64,000 bases of DNA. Origin: Suillus spraguei (lineage: Eukaryota > Basidiomycota > Agaricomycetes > Boletales > Suillaceae). The position numbers and the translations under genes are program-made. Position 1 is the stretch's first letter; every line of letters begins with the position of its first letter. The DNA lies in the NCBI GenBank assembly GCA_016800925.1, contig JABCPU010000125.1, positions 1 through 64,000 of the forward strand. Direction: 5' to 3'. This document shows, in pieces, positions 47,238 through 59,824 of this stretch. Under the pieces are notes generated by a model. The model saw only the letters and a program-made list of their open reading frames with translations. It did no database searches and was not told the DNA's origin.

Positions 47238-48427
47238 TGCAGAAATTGTGAGTGTCCACGTACTAATAGTGAACGATAAAACTAAGAACCATTCGGGAGG
47301 ACACGCGGGTAGTATAAATACCCCAAGCAATGGTCTTGAGATGCATAGTAAGTCGATGTAAATAAAGCTCGTCAGTGCTATCAGAAGAACTTACTACTTA
47401 TGCACCACCTTGATATAGAACTTCGAAGGAATGGCTATCTAATATCAAAGGTCTGACGACAGGAGAGTACGGGAACCTAAGAAAAATTAAAATGCTTAGT
47501 TTCATAATCATAATCTGTACTTTAATCATCAACTGCTTGCGACTTCAGTCTATTGACCTGAATGATATGTAGAACTGAGTGATTCAAATGGTCATTTTGA
47601 TACTGTTGAACCATGTGACAAAAGTATCTTTGCCTTCTGCGACTTCCTGTCTGCTGTTCATGGACGAGGATGATATCACTTGTGCCGACCATCGCGAGTG
47701 CCTCAGATCAGTATAGTCAAGGCGACCTAAGAGGGGAATGATAATGTTGAAGAGTTAATGTTAATATTGATTGACGTTTGTAGTAAGTAATGCGTACCAC
47801 GTAGGTCCAAAGCATCGTCGTGGAACACCCCGTTCGAGGTGAGGACAGTGACATTGATGGAGGATAGATAATATCATTGCCAATTTTATCTCCATCAGGA
47901 ACTGGTTCAAATCAAGGGCGAAGACGAGAACAAGAGCGGCATGCTGGTTTACCCCGGATGCGCAGGATTTTACACCTAATCAAGTATTTTGAATGGCTTG
48001 GATGGAAATGACTCCAGCTGGAGTTAAAGCAGTCAAGAAGCAAGAAACACGATGATGTTCTGGGCCTGGCTTGCTTCGTTCAACATGTCGAACATTCGAG
48101 ATCCTGCTGTTATACAAGAGTCATCATACCGGCCAGGATCGCGAAGTCTTTGTCAGAGCTGTCGAATTCCAGCCCGTCTATCAAATTCCGGCTCATTCAT
48201 TGACTCGGAGGATGACAGACCTTACTAACATCATGATGTGGTTGATGGGCAACAGCCTCCATTTTTAGGATCAATCGATTAAAAATATTTGTCATCGTCC
48301 GATATGACGCCGCTTAATTCAGTTCTTTCGCCTTCTATCGTACAACAAGGATCAGATGGTCCAACCTTACAAATCCTTTCATTTTAAACTTGTTCGGTCA
48401 GCCATGTTGAACGAAGGCAAAGTTGGC
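47238..48427. other. Spacer between duplication units
   Basis: I see no supported gene. A 65-codon frame at 48071-48268 has no motif. The right end, from about 48390, is the duplicated OYE promoter. Confidence 0.45.
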
Positions 48428-48434
48428 TATAAAA
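48428..48434 (+). promoter_or_regulatory. TATA box of OYE copy C
   Basis: TATAAAA 82-88 bases before the ATG, in GTTGGCTATAAAACACACG. The element and spacing are shared with copy B. Confidence 0.65.
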
Positions 48435-48515
48435 CACACGATGTGGCCGTTTATTCAATCAACGTCATACCATTCCAAGCATCTTACACTACTGTGCAAT
48501 AGAATCTAGATAGCC

Positions 48516-49796
48516 ATGTCTTCTTCTACCTCAGTACTCTTCTCCCCCATCCGTGTAGGCAACATCGACTTGCAGCATCGCATTGTCCTTGCGCCACTTA
48601 CCCGTGTACGTGCAAGCGCAGAACATGTTCCAAGCCCAGAAGCGCCCGCGTACTACGCTCAGAGAGGCTCTACCCCTGGCACTCTCCTTATCTCAGAAGC
48701 CACATTCATATCTCAGAAGGCTGGCGGTTATAATAATGTCCCTGGAATATACACCGATGCGCATGTGGAGGCATGGAAGAAGGTGTGTTGTATCTAGCTT
48801 AATGATCTTACACGATGAGAGCTGAGCCACGCCCCGTATTGTAGGTAACAGAAGCAGTTCACGAGAAGGGCTCGTTCATTTTCCTACAACTCTGGGCGCT
48901 CGGACGCGCAGCGGAAACAGCAGTTCTTGCTGAGGAGAACAATAGTCCCTACATTAGTGCCTCCTCCATTCCCGTTCCGAAAAGCACAGAGGTGCCACGC
49001 GCACTCACCAGAGACGAAATCAAAGAATACGTTGCCACGTACACCGCTGCCGCCAAAACCGCCATTCGAGCTGGTTTCGATGGGGTCGAAATTCACGGCG
49101 CAAACGGCTACTTGATCGACCAGTTCATACAGGACGTCACCAACCAGCGCACAGATGAATACGGCGGAACCATCGAGAATCGTGCAAGATTTGCACTCGA
49201 GGTAACAGATGCTGTTGTGGAGGCCATTGGTGCTGAGAGGACGGCGTTCCGAATCAGCCCGTGGGGCACATTCTATGGTACGTGTATCAATGAATGTTGC
49301 CAATCGTCACTTAGCTGATTTATGGTGCAGGTATGGGAATGACAGATCCCAAACCCCAGTTCTCCTACGTGGTTGAGCAGCTGCGCAAGCACAAACTCGC
49401 GTACATTCATGTCGTAGAGCCGATGCCTAACGAAATCACTGCTGAAATAAACAGCGATTTCATTCGCGATATCTGGCAAGGTGTTGAAGGGAGCACCTTC
49501 ATCAGCACAAACGGGCATACCCGGAATAGTGCAATTGAGACGGCAGACAAGAAGGGCGGCCTCATTGGATTTGGGAGGTTGTTTATGCCAAACGTAAGCC
49601 ATTTGTTCTCATACTTGGCGGTGACTGATGCAGCCCTCTTACCTAGCCCGATCTTCCATTCCGCGTGCTAAAGGACCTCGCACTCGAACGGGGTGACCAA
49701 GCAACGTGGTACATGGCCGGCAATTCTTCACCGGCAGGTTATTCAGATTGGCCTTTTGCAGCGGAGAATAGTCAGCAACTGAAAAGGAGCTTGTGA
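48516..49796 (+). CDS. Old yellow enzyme family NADH:flavin oxidoreductase, copy C (intact)
   Basis: FMN-dependent ene-reductase / 12-oxophytodienoate reductase type, reducing activated C=C bonds with NAD(P)H. ATG at 48516 gives MSSSTSVLFSPIRVGNIDLQ and HRIVLAPLTRVRAS, containing the FMN-contacting PLTR. Exon 2 begins VTEAVHEKGSFIFLQLWALG (a canonical LWALGRAA). It carries [18 protein letters not shown] with the substrate-binding His and Asn and the proton-donor Tyr, then NQRTDEYGG and FRISPWG. Exon 3 (MGMTDPKPQFSYVVEQLRKH to GFGRLFMPN) and exon 4 (PDLPFRVLKDLALERGDQ, GYSDWPF) follow. The stop is at 49794-49796. About 365 residues, normal for the family. Of three copies this is the only open one. 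Confidence 0.92.
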
Positions 49797-50035
49797 CGTG
49801 GCTTTATGAGTGATATACCTTAGAGTAGATGTCGACTTCATCTTTCTAATACCTTACTGTGTAGACCTGATATCATTATTATGCTTAATGTTTAGTTCAG
49901 TCTATGTTATGGCCTGATCGGCGACGGTTGTTGTGTTTTAGTCGAGCCTCCCTCCAGAAGGTACGTCAGGTTATTTTTCAGAGAGGAATAAATATTGTAC
50001 ATGGACTACTTATGGTCGCAAACGGCAAGTCTCTC

Positions 50036-50330
50036 ATAAAGCGTCCCTATCCAAGCTCCAGATCATCGTCAAGCCCACCATGTTCCTGTTCTTTGTAAAT
50101 CAAGACCAGGGTGCATATAACTCGGCGTTTGCAGCTGGATCGGAAGAAGTGGCCAAGCACCGCGGGGGGTACAAGCGTAAGTATATAATGCCGGTGGGCA
50201 AGTTAGCAGAACCGACGAAGGTGGCAAGCAATGAGAAGCTTGCAAAGGAGCTTTGGGATACTGTGGATAAGTTTTTGGAGGAGAAGGGAATTTGATGGAA
50301 GTATGTACTGAGCGCTGTACCTCCAAGAGG
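50036..50330 (+). pseudogene. 3' fragment of the SDR gene
   Basis: Matches the last exon and start of the 3' region of the SDR at 39733-40035. It shares CATAAA, CCCTATCCAA, NQDQGAYNSAFAAGSEEVAK, KLAEPTKVASNEKLAKELW, EEKGI-stop and a GTACCT/AAGAGGT block after the stop. The catalytic part is absent. It is a truncated duplicate inserted between OYE copy C and the DUF6533-type gene. Confidence 0.88.
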
Positions 50331-50781
50331 TATTGAATGGACAAGACCGTATTTCAGCACTGAACTATGATGGAACAATCGTCCCTGTTGATGTATTATC
50401 ATGTGCATTGGTGTGACGCTGACGTCCGTCCAGGGTGTGCGTTTTCCTTTGCTGTCTAATGCATCGTGTCTTCCATCTGACTGCTTGTCATTCCTACACA
50501 ATCAATTTATCGGACCTTAGTCTGTTGCAATCTTCGAATTATCCCCATACTGCACCCTTCTACCACCATGGTAGAGCGCGCCAGCCACTGTTAGGATCAC
50601 CTCGCCGTTCATTGAGTTCCAGTAACGATGCAACAAGAAATGAATTTGTCTACATGAACCTTCTCTTACATAAAAATACTTTGAAACACCATAACCTTGC
50701 CATAACCATAACTCGAATAAATACTACAGCGGATCCTTGACCAGATATCTCCTCCCTACAGAACACTCCGCAAGCATTTCC

Positions 50782-52488
50782 CTACACAGTACTGCTAGTT
50801 GATACATGTACACGCCGTTCAAAGACGATCGATCTCATGCTAGTTTCTGCGTCAGAATCGGCCACAAGTTTGGCGTGATAATCTCTAACGCTAAGGATAA
50901 GGCGTGGTCCCAACACAAACATCTGGACGCCCAATAAAACTGGAAGGGCACCTTGAAGTATCTGAGATACGATAGAAGTTGAAGTCTATAAAAATGATCA
51001 ACAGTGGTCACAAGCAAATGTCAACGGCGGGTCGGCATACCCAGAGCTCTGGAGAGATGTCAGCAAGCTGGAGGGAAGAGACGCCAGCAAAACTAGGACG
51101 TGCGGAACTTGAGCAGAAAAAGATAACTACATTCGCATTACAAGCTCACCCTGCAAAATAAAGCACATGAGACTTTATCAGCACTCTGAAACAGTCACCG
51201 ATGGTTGATCCTGTCGATTGGTTGAGTCGTCGCAATTCACGAAAGTGTTTCACAGCAATCCGGATTGAAAGACACAATGCGAGGGCCTCCCAAACGGTGT
51301 TGAGAATCCATGTGATTGAAATCAGAAGCTGGGAGGATGCCCCTTCATCAAAACTGCACATAGATATGCCAGAGAGTATCAGCTCCTCTAGTGTTTGTCC
51401 AATGAGCTGTGTTCGTCGAGTCAACAAGTAAAGCTTACCTTCTACAACAGATTTGATTCCTATCACCACGATTGCTCCACAGGCGATGTTGATAGCCAAG
51501 AAGATAATAACCAGAAAGATGAGCATGATTCTAGATCCCTGATACATGGCATGCAACCGAGCAATCATGATGACTTTGCATCATGTTTCAGTTGAGTCAA
51601 TATCACTGAGGTATCGCAGCTCACCGCCCAGCATGGCAGGTACGACCACAGTTATCCCATTTGTTGCGTAGTACATAATTTGGCCTGAAACACCTAATTA
51701 GTGATCATCTTTGTACTAGGATCAAAGGCCCCACTCACACCTATTGAGTCATTATGCTGAGCCAAGTTTAGTGGTCAAGATCTCACTCGCCCCTACATAT
51801 TATGAATGTATCCAATGGATAGGAATGAGATGGTTGCAGAATACTCACTGTATCTGTCCGAGGGACCAATGGAGTGGATGCTGTGTGCCGCCAGTCAGAA
51901 GAATCGAACACGGTGCATATGAGACATACGTAGAGCAGCCATACTGATGACGAGAGATAGGCTATTAGCACAGCACTAACCTGTTGGCCTCAACAACATA
52001 CAAAGAATATGGTATTCCAATATATCGTGTCTAGAACATTTTGGAGTCAGCATAACTTGCCAGTCACGCTATAGTATGACTTAGGGTACGAACTATCAAG
52101 TACAGCACAGTCATGAGAGACCAGCGTTGTCTCTGTCGCGGATCCATTATATATATATTGCTCTTCTTCTAATATAGGACTGTTACTCACCCAGATCAGT
52201 TCAATCTGTAAAACCATTATTAGCAAGTTGGCTACTCTGGCGATAGCATCGACCTACCTCTTGTCCTAGTGTCAGCACTGGAATCATTATGAGAATATCA
52301 GCGGTTTTTGAACACTGTTCCACGCACCCCAATCATATACCACGATGACGGCAGCGGCAGCTACGAAACCATAAGTCAATGTTAAATCGAGATGTCACCA
52401 ACTGATAAAACTAACCCGCCCAATAGCTGTAATAAAGATTCAAACTGATGAATGGCCACCAGGCGGGATCATTTGAGACTATTGTCAT
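50782..52488 (-). CDS. DUF6533-type multi-pass membrane protein, copy C
   Basis: ATG at 52486-52488 gives MTIVSNDP. Exon order matches copy B. The long exon 51146-51568 carries RLHAMYQGSRIMLIFLVIIF, GQTLEELILSG and WEALALCLSIRIAVKHF. The C-terminal exon ends at 50782 with a TAG. The segment equal to RQKQRWSLITVLYL lies near 52120. It is very close to copy B in sequence, so the duplication is young relative to copy D. Splicing of the middle exons was not fully resolved, so whether it encodes a full protein is uncertain. Confidence 0.6.
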
Positions 52489-53689
52489 ATTCGAGGGATT
52501 GGTTTGAACGAGTGGGAGCGTTGGTGATGTATAACAATAGTGTTCGTGCTAGATATACCACCATCCAGCGCTTATATCGCCAAAATCGGTATGATGGAGA
52601 TGGATAGTCGATCCTTCAAGACCCATAAGTATTGCAGTGCGAAATCAGGGAAAAGAGGACGTCCTCAATTGGATCAAGGTAGATTTTGGTTTGCAGACTT
52701 ATCCAACGTCATTTTCTGAGTATCTTCACTACAAGCTTGCATAAACCGAGGAGTTCTGTATAAAATCATGTATTCATCATTCTCACACAGGTCGAAGCGT
52801 GATGTGATCGAAAACAAGCATGTGTGCCGAGCCTGAGGCGTGACCGTAACAGCTCTACCCATTAATCTTATGGAACAAGGGCCATTTTGCGGCATAGCAC
52901 CACAGGAGATAGGAAGCCGTGACACACAGCAGGTCGAAGCGGAGCGAATATAACTCACTTTACTATCTGTTGCCTCGTATGCTTAAATCGATGAACAAAG
53001 ATATGGTAAGTTTCGTTTTTAAAGCATGAAGTAAGATATTTATCGGTATCACTGGTAGCCGCGTCAGCGGACATGGAAGAGAGCGAATCCAATGCAGATA
53101 CTTACATCTCCGACTCATGCTGTATGATTACATATATCAGACGCCATCCACCGTGATCAGATACATTTCGGCTCATGCTGTATCATTGATATCTGTCAAA
53201 TACTTACAAGACGCCATCCATACTAGTCGAAGGAGAAATAAAGCCGTTGTGTTTCGGTCCACTATAAAAGCGAGATCCATCAGATGAGCAAATAAAGCCA
53301 AATATTCAAATCATGGATACTCAGAAAGTGCTTCGATGGTTGTTGTCGTCATATAAGCACAAAACGGCTGCTGTGCTCTGTAAATAAATGGTCTGTGAAT
53401 AGTTGATCGACACCAAATAGACAGTCGGAAAGGATGCGGAGACCTAGGGTTAGGCGCCACACGTGATACTCTGGGAGTTTTGCCCAGTGTTGCGCCGGCA
53501 CTTGGGTCACCCAAATACTCCCGCAACCTATGCGCAGATTGGAAGTATTCATTATTTCATTTACATCTTCCTGCTGGCAACTCGAGCTTGCACTGATTAA
53601 GGTAGAATTATACAATATGAACGAGGAAATTCAGTAACTAAGAAATATAGTACCACTGCATAGCGCTTCAATGGGGGCGGATCTCGCGA
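52489..53689. other. Spacer of duplication unit C
   Basis: No gene supported. It is the counterpart of the unit B spacer (44634-45830), lacking about 100 bases present there and carrying an extra GACGCCATCCA repeat near 53140-53220. Confidence 0.45.
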
Positions 53690-54540
53690 TGGGTCACCTC
53701 GGAGAGGGTATGTGAGTCTGCATCACAGGCCATGTTGATTATCAGTTGGTTTATCACCGAAAACAGGCAAGGGGCTCACTGCGGCCAGGCCAACTATTCT
53801 GATGAGACTTAGCAGTAATAGCATAGTGATCTAATAACGTCCAAGCTGTAGTACTGCATTTGATGAGTTGATTGGACATAATTCGCTAGCCTTGCAAATT
53901 GTGGTGTTGCCAGTTACTCTAATAATAAGATGATCTGCAAGTCGCCAAAGAAAGAATACTTACTGCCCTCTAGCGCCATTACACTCCCTTAACCACGATC
54001 ATCGCTAATGGCCATTCAATGTCTACTCCATCATGTCCTTCCACAGCTCTCCCATCCTCCAGCTCCACAGTAACCAAGGAAACACTGCCAATATCAATGA
54101 TAGTGCTGATAAGATCAACGGGCAGAACTCGCAATGGGCCACCTCGGACACAGTATGCGTGAGTCTGCATCACATGCCACGTTGATTATCAGTTGGTTTG
54201 TCGCCGAAACAGGGGAGGGCCTCACTGCGGCCAGGTGAACTATTCTGACGAGATTAGCAGTAATTAGCACTAATTGTATGGTGATCTAATAACGCCCAAG
54301 CCATGTATTCTTTCAGTACTCCATTTGATAAGCTGACGAGACATAACCATAACAGCCTCGCTAGCGTCCCGAATCGTGGCATTGCCAGTTGCCTGTACAG
54401 ATGGTCAGATTATCTGCAAGCCACCGGCGAAGAAATACCTACCGCCCTCTAACACCATTACGCTCTCTTAACCATTATCATCACTGAAGGCCATTCAATA
54501 TCCACTTTATCATGTACTTCCACAACTATCCCATCCTCCT
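53690..54540. repeat. Internal tandem duplication (about 430 bp)
   Basis: Two imperfect copies, about 53690-54065 and 54118-54540. Each contains CTGCATCACA followed by GTTGATTATCAGTTGGTTT, then CTCACTGCGGCCAGG, then GTGATCTAATAACG, and ends with the last codons of the methyltransferase. The duplication leaves two methyltransferase 3' ends in tandem. Confidence 0.7.
53979..54070 (-). pseudogene. Methyltransferase C-terminal fragment (C1)
   Basis: On the minus strand, LEDGRAVEGHDGVDIEWPLA followed by MIVVKGV-stop. This is the last roughly 30 codons of the Crg1-like methyltransferase, produced by the internal tandem duplication. Confidence 0.75.
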
Positions 54541-55115
54541 GCTCGACACCCTCCTTGAGATCCTTCCAGAACCGTACTGCAACATCCCCACGCGGGTTTT
54601 CCCCATCCCGTGGGGTTCTGCTGAAGGAACGTGTGCGATGAGCTCCACGTATTAAGTTAAGATAACAGGTCATTCCGCGACATCTTCTTGCGCATGATCA
54701 CGGAGCGTGAAGATGGGTAGTGGTCGCCTGCGATGTATTAGCGTAGTGTTGTGTAATGATAGGTTCAAGATAAACCTGTGAAAAAGACTCTCGAAATCAC
54801 TGAACGCGTCGGGTACAACTTCATTGCCCTCTGGCACCTCAACCTAATGGTTTTCCAGAATCGAACGGCCGGGTTGCAGCCAGTATGGACCAACACTGTT
54901 CAGTGGGTCAATGCCTTGGCCATAAGCATGAATTTTCTGTGTGAGTGACGGATAGCGAGGACAAGTGCCGTAATAGCTCGGAGATGGGAATACGTGCAGC
55001 ACTCCTATTCTTTCTCACCACCCTTGCGAGCTCAGGTCACATTTTGTTCCAATCAAATCAATGACCTGCCTGGGCTACAACCATGCGAACACTATGAATA
55101 AATATTACTGTCTGA
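54458..55115 (-). pseudogene. Crg1-like methyltransferase, copy C (5' truncated)
   Basis: On the minus strand the C-terminal half is present. VAVRFWKDLKEGVEQEDG and KVDIEWPSVMIMVKRA-stop are clear. Upstream blocks correspond to the region around the SILENH segment of copy B. Similarity to copies B and D stops near 55115, so motif I and the N-terminus are gone. Confidence 0.75.
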
Positions 55116-56372
55116 CGTTGCAATAGAACACACTTTCTTTGTTTCCTTGCCTTACAATCTCGCTGCGCCATCGCAACTCCTGCCTGCTGCTGTCTTACCG
55201 TCCGGCATGGTAAACGCTTATGTCTTTGTCCTCCCGTTCCAAGTTTCCTCCGCGACCTGCCTGCCCCTCTCTAAGTCCCAGACTTCATCTCATGAATAGA
55301 CGATGATCCGCTATCCACCGGGCGGGTGTAGGATCATTCGATACTTTTATTTTTCAGTAAGGCATTGTCGCTAAATTCTTATGCTCCACAAAGGCTGGAT
55401 GCCAATTTCGGTTTCAGGATTCACTTCGTGGGTGCGTGATAATTTCATTTCTTACCATCAAATCACATACGAGTCCATCTACTCAGAATACAGATGTAGT
55501 TCACTCGTACACGAATATGGAACGAAAGCTGCAACGGAGTGAGCGTTTGTTCGATGGAGATTCAAGTCAGGAGGGTGGTGCTTGTTTAAATTTCCTACAC
55601 GTGCGTCTTTCTTGCGTGTACCCTTCACAGCTTCAGCACTGGCTATGCAGATAAACTTCGCCTTATGATGACAATATGCGCATTGACGCCTCAGTATCAC
55701 GGTCTTGTTTCACACACTTGCACACCTGTGGTTTTCCAGTGGCGAAGGTCCAGTACGTCTCTCCGGTCTTTGTGTCGATCGCCTCGCACCGCATTTCTGT
55801 CGAGAGTTCATCATACTCTTCCCTCCGACTTCAGTTCTCAACGTCCAACGTTTGTTTTTAGCCGTCATTGCTGCCTCACAAGCTAAATCACAATCCGGCT
55901 ATAATGGTCATCTTTTCCTTGATCTTCGTTTAATCTATTATGTCTGGTCTGCTCCAGCTCCAAGTCCCATACTCGCAGGAATGTGCATGTACAGTGCTGA
56001 ACAAATAAATTCCCCATGAACAGTAACAGATTATCAATCGCTTCATCTACCACAATATGTGGATACAGCACTTTTTTCAACACGTTCCTAGCCATTCATC
56101 GGAATTGATGCTCTGTCTGGGAAGAACTGAACCATAGGTCTAGTTCTCGGATCTCAGAACCATCCATCACTAGTGCCAGTAGAGAAATCCGGGATATTAG
56201 TTTGAACATCGTTAAAACGTATAGTAGATCACTTAACTGAATACTACGACAAAAACACTCCCTAGTCCTCCTTCAAATTTACTTCGAAATGCTAAATCAA
56301 TCCGATTACAAAAGTGAGAGCAATCTCCTTGCTCTTTGCAGAGCACTATACGACCGCTAATTTCACTAAGCA
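55116..56372. other. Non-duplicated stretch between units C and D
   Basis: Pyrimidine-rich with several short frames (55436-55654, 55705-56019) that overlap each other and have no motifs. I call no gene. Confidence 0.4.
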
Positions 56373-58083
56373 TTATATACTACTGCCAGTCGATATATGC
56401 ACGTGCTCCTCAAAAGCAATAGAGGTCATACCGGTCATCGCGTCGCGGTCGGCCACAAGCTTGGCGTGATATTCTCGAACACTAAGGATCAAGCGGGGTC
56501 CTAACACAAACATCTGCACGACCTCAAAAACCTGAAGTAAACCATTGAAAATCTGAAATTTTAGAGAATATGGAGCCTATGGGAATGATGAACCGTGATC
56601 GTATGCAGTGGTGAGTGAAAGATTGACATACCGCCGTCGGAGCGAAATTAGCAATGAGCTCGAGGCAAGAAACAACAACAAAGCTACACGCCCAATCCTT
56701 CAGTGGAAAAATGGGAAAATAATTACAATATGAGCTCACCTCGCAAAGTAAAGCACGTGAGTTTTCATCAACACCGTGAAGCAGTCCCCGATAATCCTTC
56801 CTGATGAATGTCGTCGCAGTTCACGAAAGTGTTTTACCGCAATCCAGACTGCGAGACACATTGCGAGGACTTCCCACACGGCGGAGAGTATCCAAGCGAT
56901 AGAAAACAAAAGTAGGACATCTTCCCCATAGTCAGTCGAGCACTGATAGGTGCTGGAGAGAATGAGTTCCTCTAATATTCGTCGATCAGATGCATACGTT
57001 TTAATATCCACAATTAAGCGCACCCATCGAAGTATACATCGTTGTCATTATGGTTGCAACTCCATCGGGAATGCTGACAGCCAGCAAGGTGACAACGAGA
57101 AATATCAAGGTCTTTCTGGATCGTTGATACATGGCATGCAATCGAATAATGATGATGACTTGCAGTCGAGTCAATATCACTGAGGTCTTGCAAGTGCCAA
57201 GCTCACCCTTCAGCATTGCAAATACCACAACACTAGTCCAATTCCATACAGAGTATACAATAAAGCCTGGTAGATCCAGTCAGTGACAAGTCTCATGTAG
57301 CACACACTCCAAACAGGCTCACATCTGTGGTAGTGTAGTGTGGCAGTCGTCGAAATTAGTAAAGAAGCACACCTACCCCTACAGGGCACTACGGTCAATT
57401 GGAGGGGAATAGCAGGCATCTGTGCAGAAGACTCACTGTATCTGGTAGCAGGATGGTCGGAACATTGTCTGTACGCCACTTGTCAGAAGCAAAGACGGCG
57501 AATGTACTAAGGAGACATACCCAGCATGGCTAGGCTGATTATGAAAGATAGACGATTAGCACAACACTGACTGTTCAGCCTTCCTTCGGAACATACGCAG
57601 CATCTAAGATCCCAAGGTAACGCACCTATAGATGATACTTTCAAGTCAGCACAACGTGGCAACTGCAACAAATAAGCTACATACACCAAGATATATAATC
57701 GTCATTAGGGACCAACGTTGCCCCTGGAATTAAGTGTACTCTCATGTCTGATCCTCTGACATGAGACTCTACTCACCCAGACCAATTCTACCTATAAACC
57801 ATTCTCAGCAAGATGGCTGCTTCGGTCATAGCATTAACATACCTCCTGCCCTAATGTAAGTGCTGGAAATTCTCGTAAAATATCAACAATCCTTTAATAC
57901 TATCATACTTACCCCAATCATACGTCACTACAGCAAAGGCGGCAACTGCAAAACCACAACCAAGGTTAGATTGAGACATCAGTTTCAACATGCAACTGCT
58001 CTCTACGAACCTGAAAAATAGCTGGAGAAACGAGATTCATCAATGATTGGCCACCAGGTGGGATTATTTGAGACGATGGTCAT
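56373..58083 (-). CDS. DUF6533-type multi-pass membrane protein, copy D
   Basis: ATG at 58081-58083 gives MTIVSNNPTWWPIIDESRFS. A following exon has VAAFAVVTYDWG, another QRWSLMTIIYLGVCSLF. Later exons give RLHAMYQRSRKTLIFLVVTL and RILEELILSSTYQ, then WEVLAMCLAVWIAVKHFREL. The gene ends with HISTGSSI-stop at 56373. It is the most diverged copy and lies outside the closely matching unit B/C repeat. All exons I read are open, so it may be the functional parent. The function is unknown. Confidence 0.68.
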
Positions 58084-58714
58084 ATTGCTAGGGAATGGGG
58101 TGGGGGGCGAGGAGCGGGAGAGAGGCGAACTTCGTGGATGAGTGGCGATAGTATATATACCACCCAGTGCTTGGATAACTAAAACGAGGCCGAAGGATTA
58201 CATCGATGATGTCCGTTCCGGCTAACTCGCAAGATTGATCCAGGAATTGAACGTGAGTGTTTGTCATGAAACATTTGCACGGGCGGAAAATTGAATGCCG
58301 TAAAAGATAGAACACATATTGTGGCACCAATGCCAGCGCCACACTAAAAACAAACCGTTTGAAATAGGGGAGATCGGAGATCCACACGAGGCAAGCACAT
58401 ATCTCAATGTCTGCTATCCATCCTCTTTGTCCTTGGGCCATCTCTCGATTCATGAGCACCTTCTCACTCTCTGCCTCAGCATCAAGCTTTCGTATCACAA
58501 GATTGTCAACAACGATGAGTGCAGAATCTCCAATCTGCATCGTGGAGTTGTTGCAGTGCCGAAGCGCTGACCCGGACCGGCCATAGCCAGAGATAGCATA
58601 GTTGAGAATCCATTATGGATATATAGTAAAGATACGATGTCATCGCTAGAAACCTGACTTGTACTACATAGTTTATAGTCAGATGATCTGCAAGTCACTA
58701 GCGAAGGAATACAT
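58084..58714. other. Spacer with unassigned frames
   Basis: A 150-codon minus frame (58088-58540) and its + shadow show no family motifs. The minus frame has a hydrophobic patch (RFVFSVALALVPQYVFYLL) and could be a decayed membrane-protein fragment. I do not call it. Confidence 0.3.
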
Positions 58715-59824
58715 ACCGCTCTCTTAAATATCATCGCCAACGGCCATTCAACGTCTACTTCATCATATCCTTCCACAGCTCTCCCGTCCTCCTGCTCAAC
58801 ACCCTCATTGAGATCTTTCCAGAACCGCACTGCAACATCTCCACGCGGATGTTCCCCGTCTGTAAGGTTGTGCTGACGGAATGTGTGCAATAAGCTCCAC
58901 GTATTAAGATAAGATAGCGGGTCATCCCACGTCATCTTCTTGCGCATGGTCACAGAGCGTGGAGAAGGGAGAGATGGGTAGTGGATAAGTGCAGTGATGC
59001 ATAACGATACGTCTAAAGACAGACCTGTAAAGAATACTCTAGAAATCACTGAACGCAACGGGTACAACTTCATTGCCCTCTGACACCTCAACCAAGTGGT
59101 TGTCCAGAATCGAACGGCCGGGTTACTGCCAGTATGGGTCAACGCTGTTAAGTGGATCAATGCCTCGGCCATAAGCGTTAATTTTCGTTGTGAGTGACGG
59201 ATAATGGGTGAAGCAGAACTCGGAGGGGATCTAAGTCAAGTAAATATCAAGTTTAAGAATGGCTGGACAAGTAATGGCTCGGAAATCGGAATACATACAC
59301 AGAATGCAGCACTCCCGTTTTTTCTCAACACCTTTGCGAGCTCGGGCCACATTTTGTTCCAATCAAATCAATGACCTGCCGGGGCTACAACCACGCAGAC
59401 ACCATGAATAAATAGTACGACTTTATCCTGTCTCACACACGCACCGGCAATGACTGGATCCACACTGCTATCCTCCAAGCATGGTAGACTCTCTGCGCTC
59501 GCCTGTACGTACTCGTATTGACCAGTGCTCACTGGCATTTTCTTGAGAGTTTCTTGAGCAACTTCGATCATCTTAGAACTTGGGTCGACGTCAATGATAC
59601 GCTTGAAAGGTATGACTGTCGCTTGACCTGGAATTCCGAACCATCGTCAATATGTCTATAGTTGAGATCCTTCAAATTGAGTGAATACAACTAGAACGGA
59701 CCCATCTTGCACCCTTGTTGCGCTCGTGGTACTAGAATATGAAGTCATACAGTGATCTAGGGTAGGTCGGTCTGAAAGTCGCATATATGGCGGTGTTAAA
59801 AGAGGATTTGCCGAAAGTCGCCAT
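58715..59824 (-). pseudogene. Crg1-like methyltransferase, copy D (broken)
   Basis: Minus strand. ATG position 59824 corresponds to that of copy B, followed by weakly kept N-terminal blocks. The stretch with motif I (DLGCGTG) is missing near 59700. A later block VSTGQYEYVQASAESLPCLE is clear. In the block GIDPLNSVDPYWQ a TAA follows Q, and a TAG occurs after AFSDF. The C-terminus (YPSLPSPRSVTMRKKMTW, EVDVEWPLAMI) is well kept but reads through past KRA. Multiple lesions make it a pseudogene. Confidence 0.8.

Larger units (their letters stand above)
48390..55115. repeat. Segmental duplication unit C
   Basis: Second copy of the OYE / DUF6533 / methyltransferase block, parallel to unit B. It differs by an SDR 3' fragment downstream of OYE (50036-50330), an internal tandem duplication at about 53690-54540 and a truncated methyltransferase whose N-terminal half is missing after about 55115. 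Confidence 0.75.
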
